From Brumimicrobium oceani (GTDB lineage: Bacteria; Bacteroidota; Bacteroidia; Flavobacteriales_D; Crocinitomicaceae): 64,000 bases of DNA. The notes under the pieces are model-generated. The model was not told where the DNA came from. It made no database searches and saw nothing but the letters and a program-made list of their open reading frames with translations. Position numbers and translations under genes: made by a program. The stretch's first letter is position 1. Each line of letters begins with the position of its first letter. Location of the stretch: positions 392,501 to 456,500 of the forward strand of contig NZ_QFRJ01000002.1 in assembly GCF_003143775.1 (NCBI RefSeq), given 5' to 3'. Below, piece by piece: positions 1-10,056 of the stretch.

Positions 1-1
1 T

Positions 2-2344
2 CTAGTTCTGTCCAGCTATGGTCACGTAAGGGATCTTGCAAAAAAAGGAGTGGCGATTGATATCGAAAACAACTTCAAGCCGAATTATGAAGTGAGTCCA
101 GATAAAAAAACAATAGTTTCGGATTTAAAGAAACAAGTAAAAGCAGCGGACACTGTGTGGCTAGCGACGGATGAGGACCGTGAGGGTGAGGCGATTTCTT
201 GGCACCTTTACGAAACTTTGAAATTAAAAAACAAGGACACTAAAAGAATAACTTTTAACGAAATTACAAAAGTTGCTGTTCAAAAAGCAATAGAGGAACC
301 ACGAGAAATCAATCAAGAATTAGTTAACGCCCAACAAGCCAGAAGAGTATTGGACAGATTAGTGGGATTTGAACTTTCACCTGTATTATGGAAAAAGGTA
401 AAACCTAGCTTATCTGCCGGTCGAGTTCAATCCGTAGCCGTTCGATTAATTGTTGAGCGCGAAAGAGAAATAATGAAATTCACTCCTGAAAGCTATTTTC
501 GTGTAGTTGGTGATTTTGCAAAAGAAAAAGACAAAGTATCTGCAACATTAGCACATAATATAGGTACGGACAAAGAGGTAGAATCGTTTTTAAAAGATTG
601 CGATAAAGCCACTTTAAAAGTAACTGAGGTAACAAAAAAACCAGGAACTAAAAATCCGAGCGCTCCATTCATCACCTCAACACTTCAACAAGAAGCCAGT
701 TTAAAATTAGGATTTAGTGTTTCGCGAACAATGAGAGTTGCACAAAGTTTGTACGAATCTGGCCTCATCACATACATGAGAACAGATAGTGTAAATCTAT
801 CCGAAACAGCAATGGAAGGTGCAAAAAGTACCATCATTAAAGATTACGGTAAAGAATACAGTAACCCTAAGAAGTTTAAAAGTAAAAGTGCAGGAGCACA
901 AGAGGCACACGAGGCTATTCGACCAACAGATTTTGGTGTTTCTTCTGTAAACAAAGGGAATGATGAAGATCGTTTATACGATTTGATTTGGAAAAGATCA
1001 ATCGCTTCTCAAATGAGTCCCGCAAAACTAGAAAGAACTACAATTAAAATTGGAGCACCTGAAGTACAAGACATCTTTGTAGCCAAAGGAGAAGTAATAA
1101 AATTTGATGGTTTTCTAAAAGTCTACCTTGAATCACAAATGGATGATGACGAGGAAGAAGACAAAGCATTAGAAGGATTACTTCCGGATTTAAAAGAAGG
1201 TACAGAGCTTTCCACTTTATCTGTTGTAGCGCGTGAAAGATTTACGAAAGCCGCTCCACGTTATGTTGAAGCTTCTTTAGTAAAAAAGTTAGAGGAATTA
1301 GGAATAGGAAGACCTTCCACTTATGCACCAACAATTTCAACTATTCAAAAAAGAGGTTATGTTGAAAAACTTGAACGCGAGGGAACTGAAAGAAGCTACC
1401 TCGTCTATACATTAGATGATTCAGGCACAAGAAAAGAAGAGGCGACAGAAATAACGGGAAGAGACCGTAACAAACTTTCCCCTTCAGACATAGGCATGGT
1501 GGTCACAGATTTCTTGGTAGAGCATTTTGGTGAAATATTAAGTTACAACTTCACGGCAGAAGTAGAACAAGAATTTGATGAAATCGCAAACGGCCTCAAA
1601 GAATGGACGGAAATGATAAAAAGATTCTACGACCCATTCCACCAAACCGTCGAACATACACTAGAACACTCAGAACGAGCTTCTGGAGAGCGTTACTTGG
1701 GAGAACATCCTAAAACAGGAGAAAAAGTAATAGTTAGAATAGGACGTTATGGCCCAATGGCTCAAATTGGAGACACCGAGGAAGAAGGAGACAAAAAAGC
1801 TAGATTTGCAAGTCTTCGCCCTACGCAGTCTATTGAAACCATAACATTTGAGGAGGTCATGGACTTATTCAAACTTCCAAGGAACCTAGGTGAATTTGAG
1901 GACAAAGTGGTTAAAGCCAATATTGGAAGATTTGGTCCTTATGTTCAACATGATGGAAAATTTGTTTCCATTAAAGAAGACGATCCAATGAGTATCGAAT
2001 TAGACCGTGCAATTGAACTCATAAAAACGAAAAGAATAGAAGACGCCAAAAAACTACTGAAAACTTTCCCTGAAGACGACAAAATGCAGTTATTGATTGG
2101 TCGTTGGGGACCTTATTTAAAAATAGGAAAAGATAATTTTAAACTTCCTAAGGAAATAAAAGATGACGAAGAAAAAGTAAAGCAACTATCTTACGAGGAA
2201 TGCATCGAAATTTCAGAAAATCAACCAAAGAAAACTGGAAGAGGCAGAACCGCAGCGAAAAAGACAACAACAAAAAAAGCCGCAGCCAAAAAGCCTGCAG
2301 CAAAGAAGAAAGCAACTAAAAAGGCTGCTCCTAAGAAAAAATAA
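2..2344 (+). CDS. topA: DNA topoisomerase I (type IA), 5' end outside window
   Basis: Relaxes negative supercoils by cutting and rejoining one DNA strand. The frame is open from base 2, where it reads SSYGHVRDLAKKG, the conserved Toprim entry, so the GTG at 50 is an internal codon and roughly the first 20 residues lie upstream. Seen: Toprim acidic cluster DEDREGEAISWH (near 170-205), the catalytic tyrosine motif GLITYMRTDS (near 762-790), then three C-terminal GRxGP-type repeats (GRYGPMAQIG, GRFGPYVQHD, GRWGPYLKIG) in place of zinc fingers, and a Lys/Ala-rich tail that probably binds DNA. This tail and repeat type are usual for Bacteroidota TopA. A hairpin terminator follows. Confidence 0.97.
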   Translation, partial: LVLSSYGHVRDLAKKGVAIDIENNFKPNYEVSPDKKTIVSDLKKQVKAADTVWLATDEDREGEAISWHLYETLKLKNKDTKRITFNEITKVAVQKAIEEPREINQELVNAQQARRVLDRLVGFELSPVLWKKVKPSLSAGRVQSVAVRLIVEREREIMKFTPESYFRVVGDFAKEKDKVSATLAHNIGTDKEVESFLKDCDKATLKVTEVTKKPGTKNPSAPFITSTLQQEASLKLGFSVSRTMRVAQSLYESGLITYMRTDSVNLSETAMEGAKSTIIKDYGKEYSNPKKFKSKSAGAQEAHEAIRPTDFGVSSVNKGNDEDRLYDLIWKRSIASQMSPAKLERTTIKIGAPEVQDIFVAKGEVIKFDGFLKVYLESQMDDDEEEDKALEGLLPDLKEGTELSTLSVVARERFTKAAPRYVEASLVKKLEELGIGRPSTYAPTISTIQKRGYVEKLEREGTERSYLVYTLDDSGTRKEEATEITGRDRNKLSPSDIGMVVTDFLVEHFGEILSYNFTAEVEQEFDEIANGLKEWTEMIKRFYDPFHQTVEHTLEHSERASGERYLGEHPKTGEKVIVRIGRYGPMAQIGDTEEEGDKKARFASLRPTQSIETITFEEVMDLFKLPRNLGEFEDKVVKANIGRFGPYVQHDGKFVSIKEDDPMSIELDRAIELIKTKRIEDAKKLLKTFPEDDKMQLLIGRWGPYLKIGKDNFKLPKEIKDDEEKVKQLSYEECIEISENQPKKTGRGRTAAKKTTTKKAAAKKPAAKKKATKKAAPKKK

Positions 2345-2356
2345 TTTCAATTCTCT

Positions 2357-2396
2357 AAAACTGCACCCTTTTTCTTAAAGGGTGTAGTTTTATTAT
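2357..2396 (+). terminator. Rho-independent terminator after topA
   Basis: Inverted repeat with arms AAAACTGCACCCTTT and AAAGGGTGTAGTTTT (one mismatch) followed by TATTATTT. It lies 12 bases after the topA stop codon and before the next gene. Confidence 0.8.
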
Positions 2397-2426
2397 TTCA
2401 AACCAGTTCAACACAAGAATACGTGC

Positions 2427-3581
2427 ATGAAAGACATTTCAATCTACTTTCAAAACATTCCAAATAAAAAGAAATACGCTGAGGAAATGCTCGGCAACTC
2501 CATTTACTCCTACATCGGAGAAGAATTTCCCGTAATTGAAGAAAAAGGAACAGCAATCATTTATGTTCCAGAGTACAGGAACCATTCGGAGAAAATAGAA
2601 AACGATTATACCAATGATTTCAGAAGTCAGTTGTACAAGCTGTTTAAAGGAATCAATTGGACACACGCCATTTATGACTTGGGAACAATCGTTCCAGGAA
2701 AAGAAATTAAAGATACAGCATACGCTATTCAAACAGTATGTCAAGAATTAATTAAAAAAGACATAATTCCAATTATAGTTGGTGGGACACAAGATTTGAC
2801 CAATGCCATTTATAAAGCCTACGAACAGTTAGAGCAAATGGTCAACCTTACAACCATAGATAACAAACTTGACTTGGGAGACATAGATCAAAGTATTAAT
2901 CATGAAGGGTGGCTGAGCCATGTGCTATTGCACAAACCGTGTTTCCTATTCAATTATACCAATATTGGCGCGCAGAACCACTACGTTTCAAACAAAACAC
3001 TAGATCTATTCAACGAACTTTATTTTGATATTTGTCGACTTGGAGAAATCAATCAGTCCATACAAATAGCAGAACCATTTATGCGAAACACAGATATATT
3101 GAGTTTTGACCTATCCAGCGTAAGAGCCAGTGATTTGCAGAATAACAATTATAGCGCACCAAATGGAATCTTTGCCAACGAAGCTTGTCAACTCACGCGA
3201 TATGCTGGGATTAGTGACAAACTCTCGAGTTTTGGTATATTCAACTATTACAGTAATCAACACAAAGTAACAGATGAATTAGTTGCGCAGCTCATTTGGT
3301 ATTTTAATGAAGGCTATGCACACAGAAAAGGAGATTTCCCTATAGGCAGTAAAAAATCATACACCAAATTCAGAGTATTCTTGGAGGAGCTCAAAGAGGA
3401 AATTGTTTTTTATAAAAGTAACAAGTCAGGCCGATGGTGGATTGAAGTTCCTTATCCTGGATCCAAAAGATCAAAGTTCATGCGTCATCAGATGATACCT
3501 TGCAGTTATGAAACCTATCAGGAATCAATGCAAGGAGAAATTCCAGACCTATGGTGGAAAACCTATCAAAAATTAGTTTGA
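2427..3581 (+). CDS. arginase/formimidoylglutamase-superfamily protein, metal site degenerate
   Basis: A 384-residue protein of the ureohydrolase (arginase/agmatinase/formimidoylglutamase) superfamily, often annotated formimidoylglutamase in Bacteroidota and commonly found beside topA. The superfamily motifs can be located but are altered: GGDH reads GGTQD (residues 119-123), DAHxD reads DNKLD (145-149, His replaced by Lys) and SxDxD reads SFDLSS (second Asp lost, near 226-231). The two-manganese site is therefore probably incomplete, and hydrolase activity is doubtful. No hut genes are near. Start ATG at 2427 is well placed after the topA terminator. It could be a structural or regulatory protein; superfamily call sure, function unknown. 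Confidence 0.75.
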   Translation: MKDISIYFQNIPNKKKYAEEMLGNSIYSYIGEEFPVIEEKGTAIIYVPEYRNHSEKIENDYTNDFRSQLYKLFKGINWTHAIYDLGTIVPGKEIKDTAYAIQTVCQELIKKDIIPIIVGGTQDLTNAIYKAYEQLEQMVNLTTIDNKLDLGDIDQSINHEGWLSHVLLHKPCFLFNYTNIGAQNHYVSNKTLDLFNELYFDICRLGEINQSIQIAEPFMRNTDILSFDLSSVRASDLQNNNYSAPNGIFANEACQLTRYAGISDKLSSFGIFNYYSNQHKVTDELVAQLIWYFNEGYAHRKGDFPIGSKKSYTKFRVFLEELKEEIVFYKSNKSGRWWIEVPYPGSKRSKFMRHQMIPCSYETYQESMQGEIPDLWWKTYQKLV

Positions 3582-3736
3582 CACTATTCAAAACATTAAA
3601 AATCCATGAATTTTCATAAAAAACTGCATTTCCCATTTTATTTATTTCCTAATTACATTTTTTTAACTACTTTAGTCGACTGATGCAGCAAGGTATTGCG
3701 ACATCACATGCATAAACCATTGAAAAAAAGCTATAT

Positions 3737-4663
3737 ATGAAAAGACTTTTATTTATTTCAATTTTATTATCCTCAGGAGTATTTTACACATACGGCCAGC
3801 AGGATAAAATTTTGACCCATTTTATTTTTGATAAAATGAGCATCAACCCAGGAGCAACAGGAGTTGGTATGTCACATGAAGTTTGTGGAACAATGATTTA
3901 CCGAAATCAATGGGACAAATTTAACGGAGCACCGAATTCGGTATTAGCAAATGCTGAAGCGAACATCTCTCGTTATTTCCCAAGTGCAGCAGGTATTTCT
4001 TTTTACCATGATGCTATTGGATTCTCACGTCAAAACAATGTTACCTTAAATTATTCTTATCACCAATCTCTAGCTAATGGTACTTTAGGTATTGGAGCAG
4101 CTGTTGGTCTGAATAGTTTTGGAATGAGTCCTACATGGGTTACACCAGATGGAAACCCAGACGATGGCTCTCTTCCACAATCAAAATCTCAAGCAACATT
4201 TGATGCAAATTTTGGACTTTACTACATGTCATTTAACGGATGGTATGCAGGAATTTCATCAACTCATCTACCGGCTTTAGAGATTACTGATTTAAACTTC
4301 AATACATCTCGCCACTATTATGCAATGGGGGGTTACCGAATGGACAATGCCCTCGACATGGATGATTTAAGCTTAGAAGCAAACGGATTAATTAGGTCTG
4401 ATCTTAAATTTATAAGTGCTGACATTAACGTTCGCGCCGTATGGGATGACACCTTCTATGGTGGAATAACTTACAGAACCACAGATGCAATCGGTATAAT
4501 GGCGGGATTAAACTGGAACTCATTTACATTTGGATACTCTTACGATATCACAGTAAACAGAGTATCTAGTGTTTCAGCAGGATCTCACGAACTAATGGTG
4601 AAATACTGTTATCCATTACCTCCAATTCCAATCACAAAGTCTAGAAGTCCAAGGTATTTATAA
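3737..4663 (+). CDS. porP: PorP/SprF family type IX secretion outer-membrane protein
   Basis: A 308-residue protein with a signal peptide (MKRLLFISILLSSGVFYTYG) and a body of alternating short strands expected of an outer-membrane barrel. The early segment with DKMSINPGATG is typical of the PorP/SprF family. In Porphyromonas the operon order is porP-porK-porL-porM-porN, and the same order is seen here with the gld names, which supports the role as an outer-membrane component or surface-protein attachment factor of T9SS. SprF paralogues are numerous, so the exact orthology with PorP is by context. It begins 155 bases after the previous gene, enough for its own promoter; TACTTTAG near 3668 is a one-mismatch -7 candidate. 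Confidence 0.9.
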   Translation: MKRLLFISILLSSGVFYTYGQQDKILTHFIFDKMSINPGATGVGMSHEVCGTMIYRNQWDKFNGAPNSVLANAEANISRYFPSAAGISFYHDAIGFSRQNNVTLNYSYHQSLANGTLGIGAAVGLNSFGMSPTWVTPDGNPDDGSLPQSKSQATFDANFGLYYMSFNGWYAGISSTHLPALEITDLNFNTSRHYYAMGGYRMDNALDMDDLSLEANGLIRSDLKFISADINVRAVWDDTFYGGITYRTTDAIGIMAGLNWNSFTFGYSYDITVNRVSSVSAGSHELMVKYCYPLPPIPITKSRSPRYL

Positions 4664-4775
4664 TAACTTAAAAATAATCTGTAACCATTTTGGTAGCTTT
4701 CTCGTTATACTGTCATAAGTAAAAGAACACCTTTAAAATTGTTAGTGAGAAACTGGAAAGTAAAAACAAGGTAGA

Positions 4776-6320
4776 ATGAAAAAATTATTAATTATAAGTT
4801 TAATCAGTTTAATGCTTGCATCTTGTAGTACAAGATCAGGATATTTAACTGGAGTTCAAGGTAGACAAGTCTACTATCCTGAAGTTCCATTAGGAATGGT
4901 TTATATTCCTCAAGGTTCTTATATCATGGGGCAAAATGATGAGGATGTTCCTTTCATGCATCAGACTATTTCAAAGACAGTTACTATATCTGCCTTTTAC
5001 ATGGATCAAACGGAAATCACTAATAATGAATACCGTCAGTTTGTTTGGTGGGTAAGAGATTCAATCGCAAGAAGAATGATCTATGAAAATATCGAAGAAG
5101 ATAAGGAAGCTGACCGTTTCTTAAACTATCAGGAAGAGTATTATGATGACGGGATCATGGAATGGGTTGAATACGAATCAAGCGACCGTTTTCAGAATGT
5201 TGATAAATTCTCTTTAAATTGGGACCGTGAATTTTCATACTATGACCCTATGTTAGTTCCTCTGCTATCAGAAATGTACTACCCTTCTGCACAACGTTTT
5301 TACAAAAGAAAAGAAATAGATGTTAGAAAGCTCAACTTCAAATACTATTGGATTGACCTTGTTGAAGCTGCCCGTAAAGGGAAGGTACACATCAAACCAG
5401 ATGGATACAACAATCAAGGGATAAAAACAGACATGGATCACAGAACACTAAGATCTGCAGATCATCCTTACACCCAAGAAAAAAGAGGTTTAGACAAAGA
5501 CATGGGAGTAATTAACAAATTAGGGCAAAACAACGCAATACGTGGACATGAGAATAGACAGCGTTTTGTGATAGATGAAACCATAAATGTATACCCTGAT
5601 ACATTAGTTTGGATCAGAGACTTTACCTATGCCTTCAACGATCCAATGACGAAAATGTATTTCTGGCATCCATCATACGACAACTATCCTGTAGTTGGAG
5701 TTACATGGCCACAAGCGAAAGCATTTAATATTTGGAGAACACAATTATTGAATGGTTGGTTGGAATCAATGGGCGAAATTTATGTTCATGACTTCCGTTT
5801 ACCAAGTGAAGCTGAATGGGAAAGAGCATCTAGAGGAGATTTAGATTTATCTGCCTACCCATGGGGAGGTCCATATATTCGAAACTCAGCGGGTTGTTTC
5901 TTAGGAAACTTTAAGCCAATGAGAGGAAGATATTCAGAAGACGGCGGTAATCAGACAGTAAAAGCCTTTTCATATAATCCAAATGGTTTCGGACTGTACT
6001 GTATGGCTGGAAATGTATCTGAATGGTGTGAAACAGCTTATGATGAATCTATGTATGAATTGTCACACGATCAAAACCCGGAGTATAGATACAATGCTTT
6101 AGACTGGGATCCACCAGCTATGAAGCGTAAAGTTATTCGAGGAGGATCTTGGAAAGACATAGGTTATTACCTACAAAACGGAACAAGAACTTACGAATAT
6201 AGAGATACTGCAAAATCATATATTGGATTTAGATCAGTAGCAACACACCTTGGAAGAGGTGGTAAAGATTTCTCAAAAGAAGGAGGTGAAGAATTAGACC
6301 AAGACCTACAATTGAGATAA
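4776..6320 (+). CDS. gldK: gliding motility lipoprotein GldK (T9SS ring component)
   Basis: A 514-residue lipoprotein: signal peptide with lipobox LASC, Cys17 predicted as the lipidated residue. The rest is a formylglycine-generating-enzyme (FGE-sulfatase) fold used structurally: VYIPQGSYIMGQND near 43, GVTWPQAKAFN near 307, RLPSEAEWERASRG near 349, MAGNVSEWCE near 413 and KVIRGGSWKD near 450. GldK with GldN forms the periplasmic ring under the outer membrane in the type IX secretion system. A 112-base gap separates it from the porP-like gene; gldL follows after 60 bases. No terminator is seen inside the cluster, so gldKLMN is probably cotranscribed. Confidence 0.97.
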   Translation: MKKLLIISLISLMLASCSTRSGYLTGVQGRQVYYPEVPLGMVYIPQGSYIMGQNDEDVPFMHQTISKTVTISAFYMDQTEITNNEYRQFVWWVRDSIARRMIYENIEEDKEADRFLNYQEEYYDDGIMEWVEYESSDRFQNVDKFSLNWDREFSYYDPMLVPLLSEMYYPSAQRFYKRKEIDVRKLNFKYYWIDLVEAARKGKVHIKPDGYNNQGIKTDMDHRTLRSADHPYTQEKRGLDKDMGVINKLGQNNAIRGHENRQRFVIDETINVYPDTLVWIRDFTYAFNDPMTKMYFWHPSYDNYPVVGVTWPQAKAFNIWRTQLLNGWLESMGEIYVHDFRLPSEAEWERASRGDLDLSAYPWGGPYIRNSAGCFLGNFKPMRGRYSEDGGNQTVKAFSYNPNGFGLYCMAGNVSEWCETAYDESMYELSHDQNPEYRYNALDWDPPAMKRKVIRGGSWKDIGYYLQNGTRTYEYRDTAKSYIGFRSVATHLGRGGKDFSKEGGEELDQDLQLR

Positions 6321-6380
6321 TCACACAAACAAGTAAATAAAACAAATAAATAAATCGTTAAACCTTAAAAATTAAAAACT

Positions 6381-7208
6381 ATGAAACCAGGAAGTAAAGG
6401 ATGGAAAAATTTTATGGCAAAGCTGTATGGAATTGGAGCGGCAGTAGTAATACTTGGAGCCCTATTTAAGATTATGCACTGGCCAGGGGCGGGACCTATG
6501 TTGGTTGTTGGACTTGGAACTGAAGCTTTAATCTTTATATTTTCTGCATTTGAGCCAATTCACGAAGACCCAAACTGGGAGCTTGTTTACCCAGAGTTAG
6601 CATTAGGAAATGATGAAAACTTCGACCCATCTGAATTACAAGCAGGAAAAGGTAGAGGCGGAAATGGAAATCAAGGTTCTGGGATTACTGGAGAACTTGA
6701 TTCTATGCTAGAAGATGCCAAAATCGACAGCGCACTTTTAGAGCGTTTAGGGGAAGGAATGAAAGCATTAGGAGACAATGCAGCGCAATTGAAGGGCGTT
6801 ACTTCAGCAGCGGCGGCAACAGATTCTTATGTAAGTAGTTTACAATCTGCATCAGATAAAGTTGCAAAATTGTCAGAATCTTATGAAAGAGCATCAGCTG
6901 CAATTTCAGGAATGACATCTTCAACTGAAGAAGGACAGTCATTCGGTGAGCAAATGCAAAAGGTATCTAAAAATCTTTCAGCACTGAATAATGTATACGA
7001 ATTACAATTAAAAGGTTCTTCTTCTCACTTAGAAGCAACTGAAAAATTCCAAGGTCAAGTAACTGAAATGATGGCTAACCTTTCCGATTCTGCAAAGGAT
7101 ACAAAACTTTACAAAGAAAATATGTCAATGTTAGCTAAGAACTTAACGGACTTAAATAATGTTTACGGTAACATGTTGAAAGCAATGACTGTAAAAGGTA
7201 ACGCTTAA
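6381..7208 (+). CDS. gldL: gliding motility protein GldL, inner-membrane motor subunit of T9SS
   Basis: A 275-residue protein with two N-terminal membrane helices (about residues 14-32 and 38-57) and a long cytoplasmic helical part. The conserved motif IMHWPGAGPMLVVGLGTEA is present, including the membrane glutamate (Glu48) that corresponds to the residue implicated in proton use in Flavobacterium GldL. The C-terminal 200 residues are rich in Ala, Ser, Leu and Glu with heptad-like spacing, consistent with a coiled-coil region. It pairs with GldM in a proton-driven motor that powers secretion and gliding. It lies between gldK and gldM as usual. Confidence 0.97.
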   Translation: MKPGSKGWKNFMAKLYGIGAAVVILGALFKIMHWPGAGPMLVVGLGTEALIFIFSAFEPIHEDPNWELVYPELALGNDENFDPSELQAGKGRGGNGNQGSGITGELDSMLEDAKIDSALLERLGEGMKALGDNAAQLKGVTSAAAATDSYVSSLQSASDKVAKLSESYERASAAISGMTSSTEEGQSFGEQMQKVSKNLSALNNVYELQLKGSSSHLEATEKFQGQVTEMMANLSDSAKDTKLYKENMSMLAKNLTDLNNVYGNMLKAMTVKGNA

Positions 7209-7273
7209 TTTCAACATCGAACTAAAATTCGAAAACATTAATTAATAAATTAATTCTTAAAATTTAATTACAA

Positions 7274-8980
7274 ATGGCAGGAGGAAAAGAAACCCCAAGA
7301 CAGAAGATGATCGGGATGATGTATCTCGTATTGACTGCTCTTTTGGCGCTTAACGTGTCAAAAGAGATAATTGCAGCATTTGTTACCATAAATGACAAGT
7401 TAGAAGCAAGTGGTGAGATTATAGATAACGCTACTGGTAACGTATATGGTACATTTGAAAGCAAAAGAGCAGCTATCCTAACAGACCCAAAAGCCGATAC
7501 AAGAGTTATCGACCTATGGCAAGGAAAGTCAGACTCTCTAAACGCATACACCAAAGATATCATTCACTATATTTTGAATGAATCCAACGACATGATCAAA
7601 AAAGTTGAAGGTGTTGACTGGGTATTAAAGCGACAAGGAGAAGATAGTCTAATTGTAGAACTTAAGTCATTAATGGGTATACAAGCAATGGACAACTATG
7701 ATGTGCCTACAGAAATGTTCATTGGAGGAAATCCGATGCAACCTAAGGAAAGAGGTTTAGCAATTTTAACCAACATCAATAAGTATAGAAATGCAGTTGC
7801 TGAATTAATGGGTAATTATACTAGCGGTAAAAATGTATACACTTTTACAGCTCCTGATGATATTTCTGGTTTGTCTGAAGCTTTAGCAACAGCAAATCCA
7901 GACGATACGTCAAGAATAGCGAATTACTATAAAGCAATGACACTTCCAGAAGTGATTGAAGTGAAAGATGCAGGAAAACCTAAAATGGTTCCATGGCCTT
8001 CAGCTATGTTTGACCATGCACCCGTAGTAGCTGCAGCAGCAATGTTTACAGCATTAAAATTGGACGTGTTAAACAGCGAAAGTTCGGCAGCAGAATTCTT
8101 ACTTTCCAAAGTTGATGCACCTACATTTAACTTTAACAAAATTGAACCTTTGGCTTTTGCAAGAACAGGATATGTTAACGCTGGAGATTCGTTAGATTTA
8201 AATGTAATGATAGCGGCATATGACACAACTGATGTTGCTCCGCTAAAATATGGAATTAACGATTCTGTGCCTTCAAATTGGAAGGAAACCACAGGAAAAA
8301 TTCCATTGGATGTAAGTTCACCTGGAAACTACCATGTAACGGGAACCATTGGAGTGAAAGAAAAAGGAGAAGTAATTCCTAAGGCTTGGGACTTCAGATA
8401 TACTGTTGGTAAACCATCAGGAACTGTATCTCTTCCTCAGATGAATGTACTTTACAGAGGTTACGCCAACCAAGTGGAAGGTGCAGCTTCAGGATTCCCT
8501 AACTACTCTTTATCTGGAGCAAGTAATGTATCGATCTCAAAATCATCTACTGGATATATCGCTAGTCCAGGATCTGCAAGAGAGGCAACTATTAACATTG
8601 CAGGTGTAGCTGAGGATGGAAGTAGCAGTAACTTAGGTAGTTTTAAATTTCGTGTAATGAACTTACCAAAACCATCACTAAGTTTGGGAAGATTAAATGA
8701 TGGCGACGATGCAACTACCGCACAACTTAGAGCCTCAAGACAATTATTTGCTGGTTATCCACCAGAAATTCCATTAGAAGCTAAGTTCAGTGTAGTTTCT
8801 TGGGAAGTGAACGCAACTGGCGCTCCAAGAGCCGCTCAAGGAACAGGTTCTAACCTTTCAGGTGATGCACTTAGAATAATATCTAATGCACAGCCTGGTG
8901 GAACAATCACAATTACTGCTCGATATAAAGAGCCAAGTGGAAAGATCCTACGTCAAGGGGCAACTTTTAAAGTAAAATAA
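7274..8980 (+). CDS. gldM: gliding motility protein GldM, periplasm-spanning motor subunit of T9SS
   Basis: A 568-residue protein that starts MAGGKETPRQKMIGMMYLVL, the hallmark GldM N-terminus, with one membrane helix (about residues 13-33, ending ALLALNVSKE) that packs inside the GldL ring. The long periplasmic part is expected to form successive beta domains that reach the GldK/GldN ring; the segments starting near SLPQMNVLYRGY and KPSLSLGRLNDGDD match the later domains. Slightly longer than the Flavobacterium homologue. gldN follows after 19 bases. The function is inferred from the family and gene order. Confidence 0.97.
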   Translation: MAGGKETPRQKMIGMMYLVLTALLALNVSKEIIAAFVTINDKLEASGEIIDNATGNVYGTFESKRAAILTDPKADTRVIDLWQGKSDSLNAYTKDIIHYILNESNDMIKKVEGVDWVLKRQGEDSLIVELKSLMGIQAMDNYDVPTEMFIGGNPMQPKERGLAILTNINKYRNAVAELMGNYTSGKNVYTFTAPDDISGLSEALATANPDDTSRIANYYKAMTLPEVIEVKDAGKPKMVPWPSAMFDHAPVVAAAAMFTALKLDVLNSESSAAEFLLSKVDAPTFNFNKIEPLAFARTGYVNAGDSLDLNVMIAAYDTTDVAPLKYGINDSVPSNWKETTGKIPLDVSSPGNYHVTGTIGVKEKGEVIPKAWDFRYTVGKPSGTVSLPQMNVLYRGYANQVEGAASGFPNYSLSGASNVSISKSSTGYIASPGSAREATINIAGVAEDGSSSNLGSFKFRVMNLPKPSLSLGRLNDGDDATTAQLRASRQLFAGYPPEIPLEAKFSVVSWEVNATGAPRAAQGTGSNLSGDALRIISNAQPGGTITITARYKEPSGKILRQGATFKVK

Positions 8981-8999
8981 TAGATAAAAAAAAGAAGTC

Positions 9000-10004
9000 A
9001 TGAAGAATTTATTGCTTTCGACAATGTTGATTTTTAGCTTAAGCACTTTTGCTCAAGTGAATGGTGGACCAATTAATAGCCGAACAGAAACAGGCGTTAT
9101 TGATGGAGTTTATCTTAAATCCAACATACCAACCAAGCGGCTAATCCCATATCCATATATCCGTGAAGCGGATGCGATTTGGAGTAAACGTGTATGGAGA
9201 GCAATTGATCTTCGTGAGAAAATCAATCGTCCGTTGTACTATCCTTTAGATGAAATTACTCCTCCCGATTTAGAAACCGGAGAAAGTCAGTGGATTCGAA
9301 ACGATAACAGATGGAGTTTATGGACGGTAATTCGTCAGCACGTTCTATCAGGTGACTTAACAGTTTATTCCGATTATAATCCAATCAGATTTTCTGTTCA
9401 TGATGGTGATAAATTCAAATATCCTATAATACCAGAGCAAGGGAAGAACTATTCCACTGATCCTGAATACAAGGAGGAGTTAACTGGTTATTTAGGAAAC
9501 CTTGGACCAATGCCGTTAGATCCACTTTTGAACATGTATAGAGAGGACTCCATTGGTCTTGACGGACAACCGGTTTATCCAGCAAGAGACACAAATTGGT
9601 ATACCTCTGAAGACATCATTCAATACAGATTGAAAGAAGATTGGATTTTCGATAAACAACGTTCGGTAATGGATGTTCGAATATTAGGAATCGCACCTGT
9701 AGTGCATGATAAAGACGATAATGGTACAATTACCGGAACTAAAGTAATGTTCTGGCTATATTTCCCTACAGACTGTCGTTATGTTTTTAATAACTACTTC
9801 GTATATAACGAAAGTAATGGATCAAGATGGATGAGTTTTGATGACTACTTCATGAAACGCAGATTCAGTTCTTTTATTTATAAGGAGGAAAATGTGTACG
9901 ACAGAAGTGTCGAGAAATACCGTGTTGGTGTAGATGCATTGATGGAATCACAAAGAATTACAGAAGACATTAGAAATATCGAACATGATGTTTGGAGTTA
10001 CTAA
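9000..10004 (+). CDS. gldN: gliding motility protein GldN, periplasmic ring component of T9SS
   Basis: A 334-residue exported protein with a cleavable signal peptide (MKNLLLSTMLIFSLSTFAQ). The family motifs are clear: a stretch with READAIWSKRVWRAIDLREK, then PLYYPLDEI, and near the end WMSFDDYFMKRRFSSFIYKE. GldN binds GldK to build the ring below the outer membrane. It is the last gene of the gldKLMN run; a strong hairpin terminator starts 18 bases after the stop codon. In some species gldN and gldO are duplicated; only one copy is present here. Confidence 0.96.
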   Translation: MKNLLLSTMLIFSLSTFAQVNGGPINSRTETGVIDGVYLKSNIPTKRLIPYPYIREADAIWSKRVWRAIDLREKINRPLYYPLDEITPPDLETGESQWIRNDNRWSLWTVIRQHVLSGDLTVYSDYNPIRFSVHDGDKFKYPIIPEQGKNYSTDPEYKEELTGYLGNLGPMPLDPLLNMYREDSIGLDGQPVYPARDTNWYTSEDIIQYRLKEDWIFDKQRSVMDVRILGIAPVVHDKDDNGTITGTKVMFWLYFPTDCRYVFNNYFVYNESNGSRWMSFDDYFMKRRFSSFIYKEENVYDRSVEKYRVGVDALMESQRITEDIRNIEHDVWSY

Positions 10005-10022
10005 TAGTTAAAAAATGATTTT

Positions 10023-10056
10023 AAAGCCTTGGTGGAAACATCAAGGCTTTTTTATT
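10023..10056 (+). terminator. Rho-independent terminator of the gldKLMN operon
   Basis: Stem AAAGCCTTGGTG / CATCAAGGCTTT with a GAAA tetraloop, followed by TTTTTATTT. One G-T pair; otherwise perfect. It marks the 3' end of the gld cluster. Confidence 0.9.

Noticed and set aside
7264-7563. Antisense ORF over gldM, and similar long ORFs opposite lnt, adhesin and receptor genes
   Set aside because: They are shadow frames of strongly supported genes, with low-complexity composition and no own promoter.
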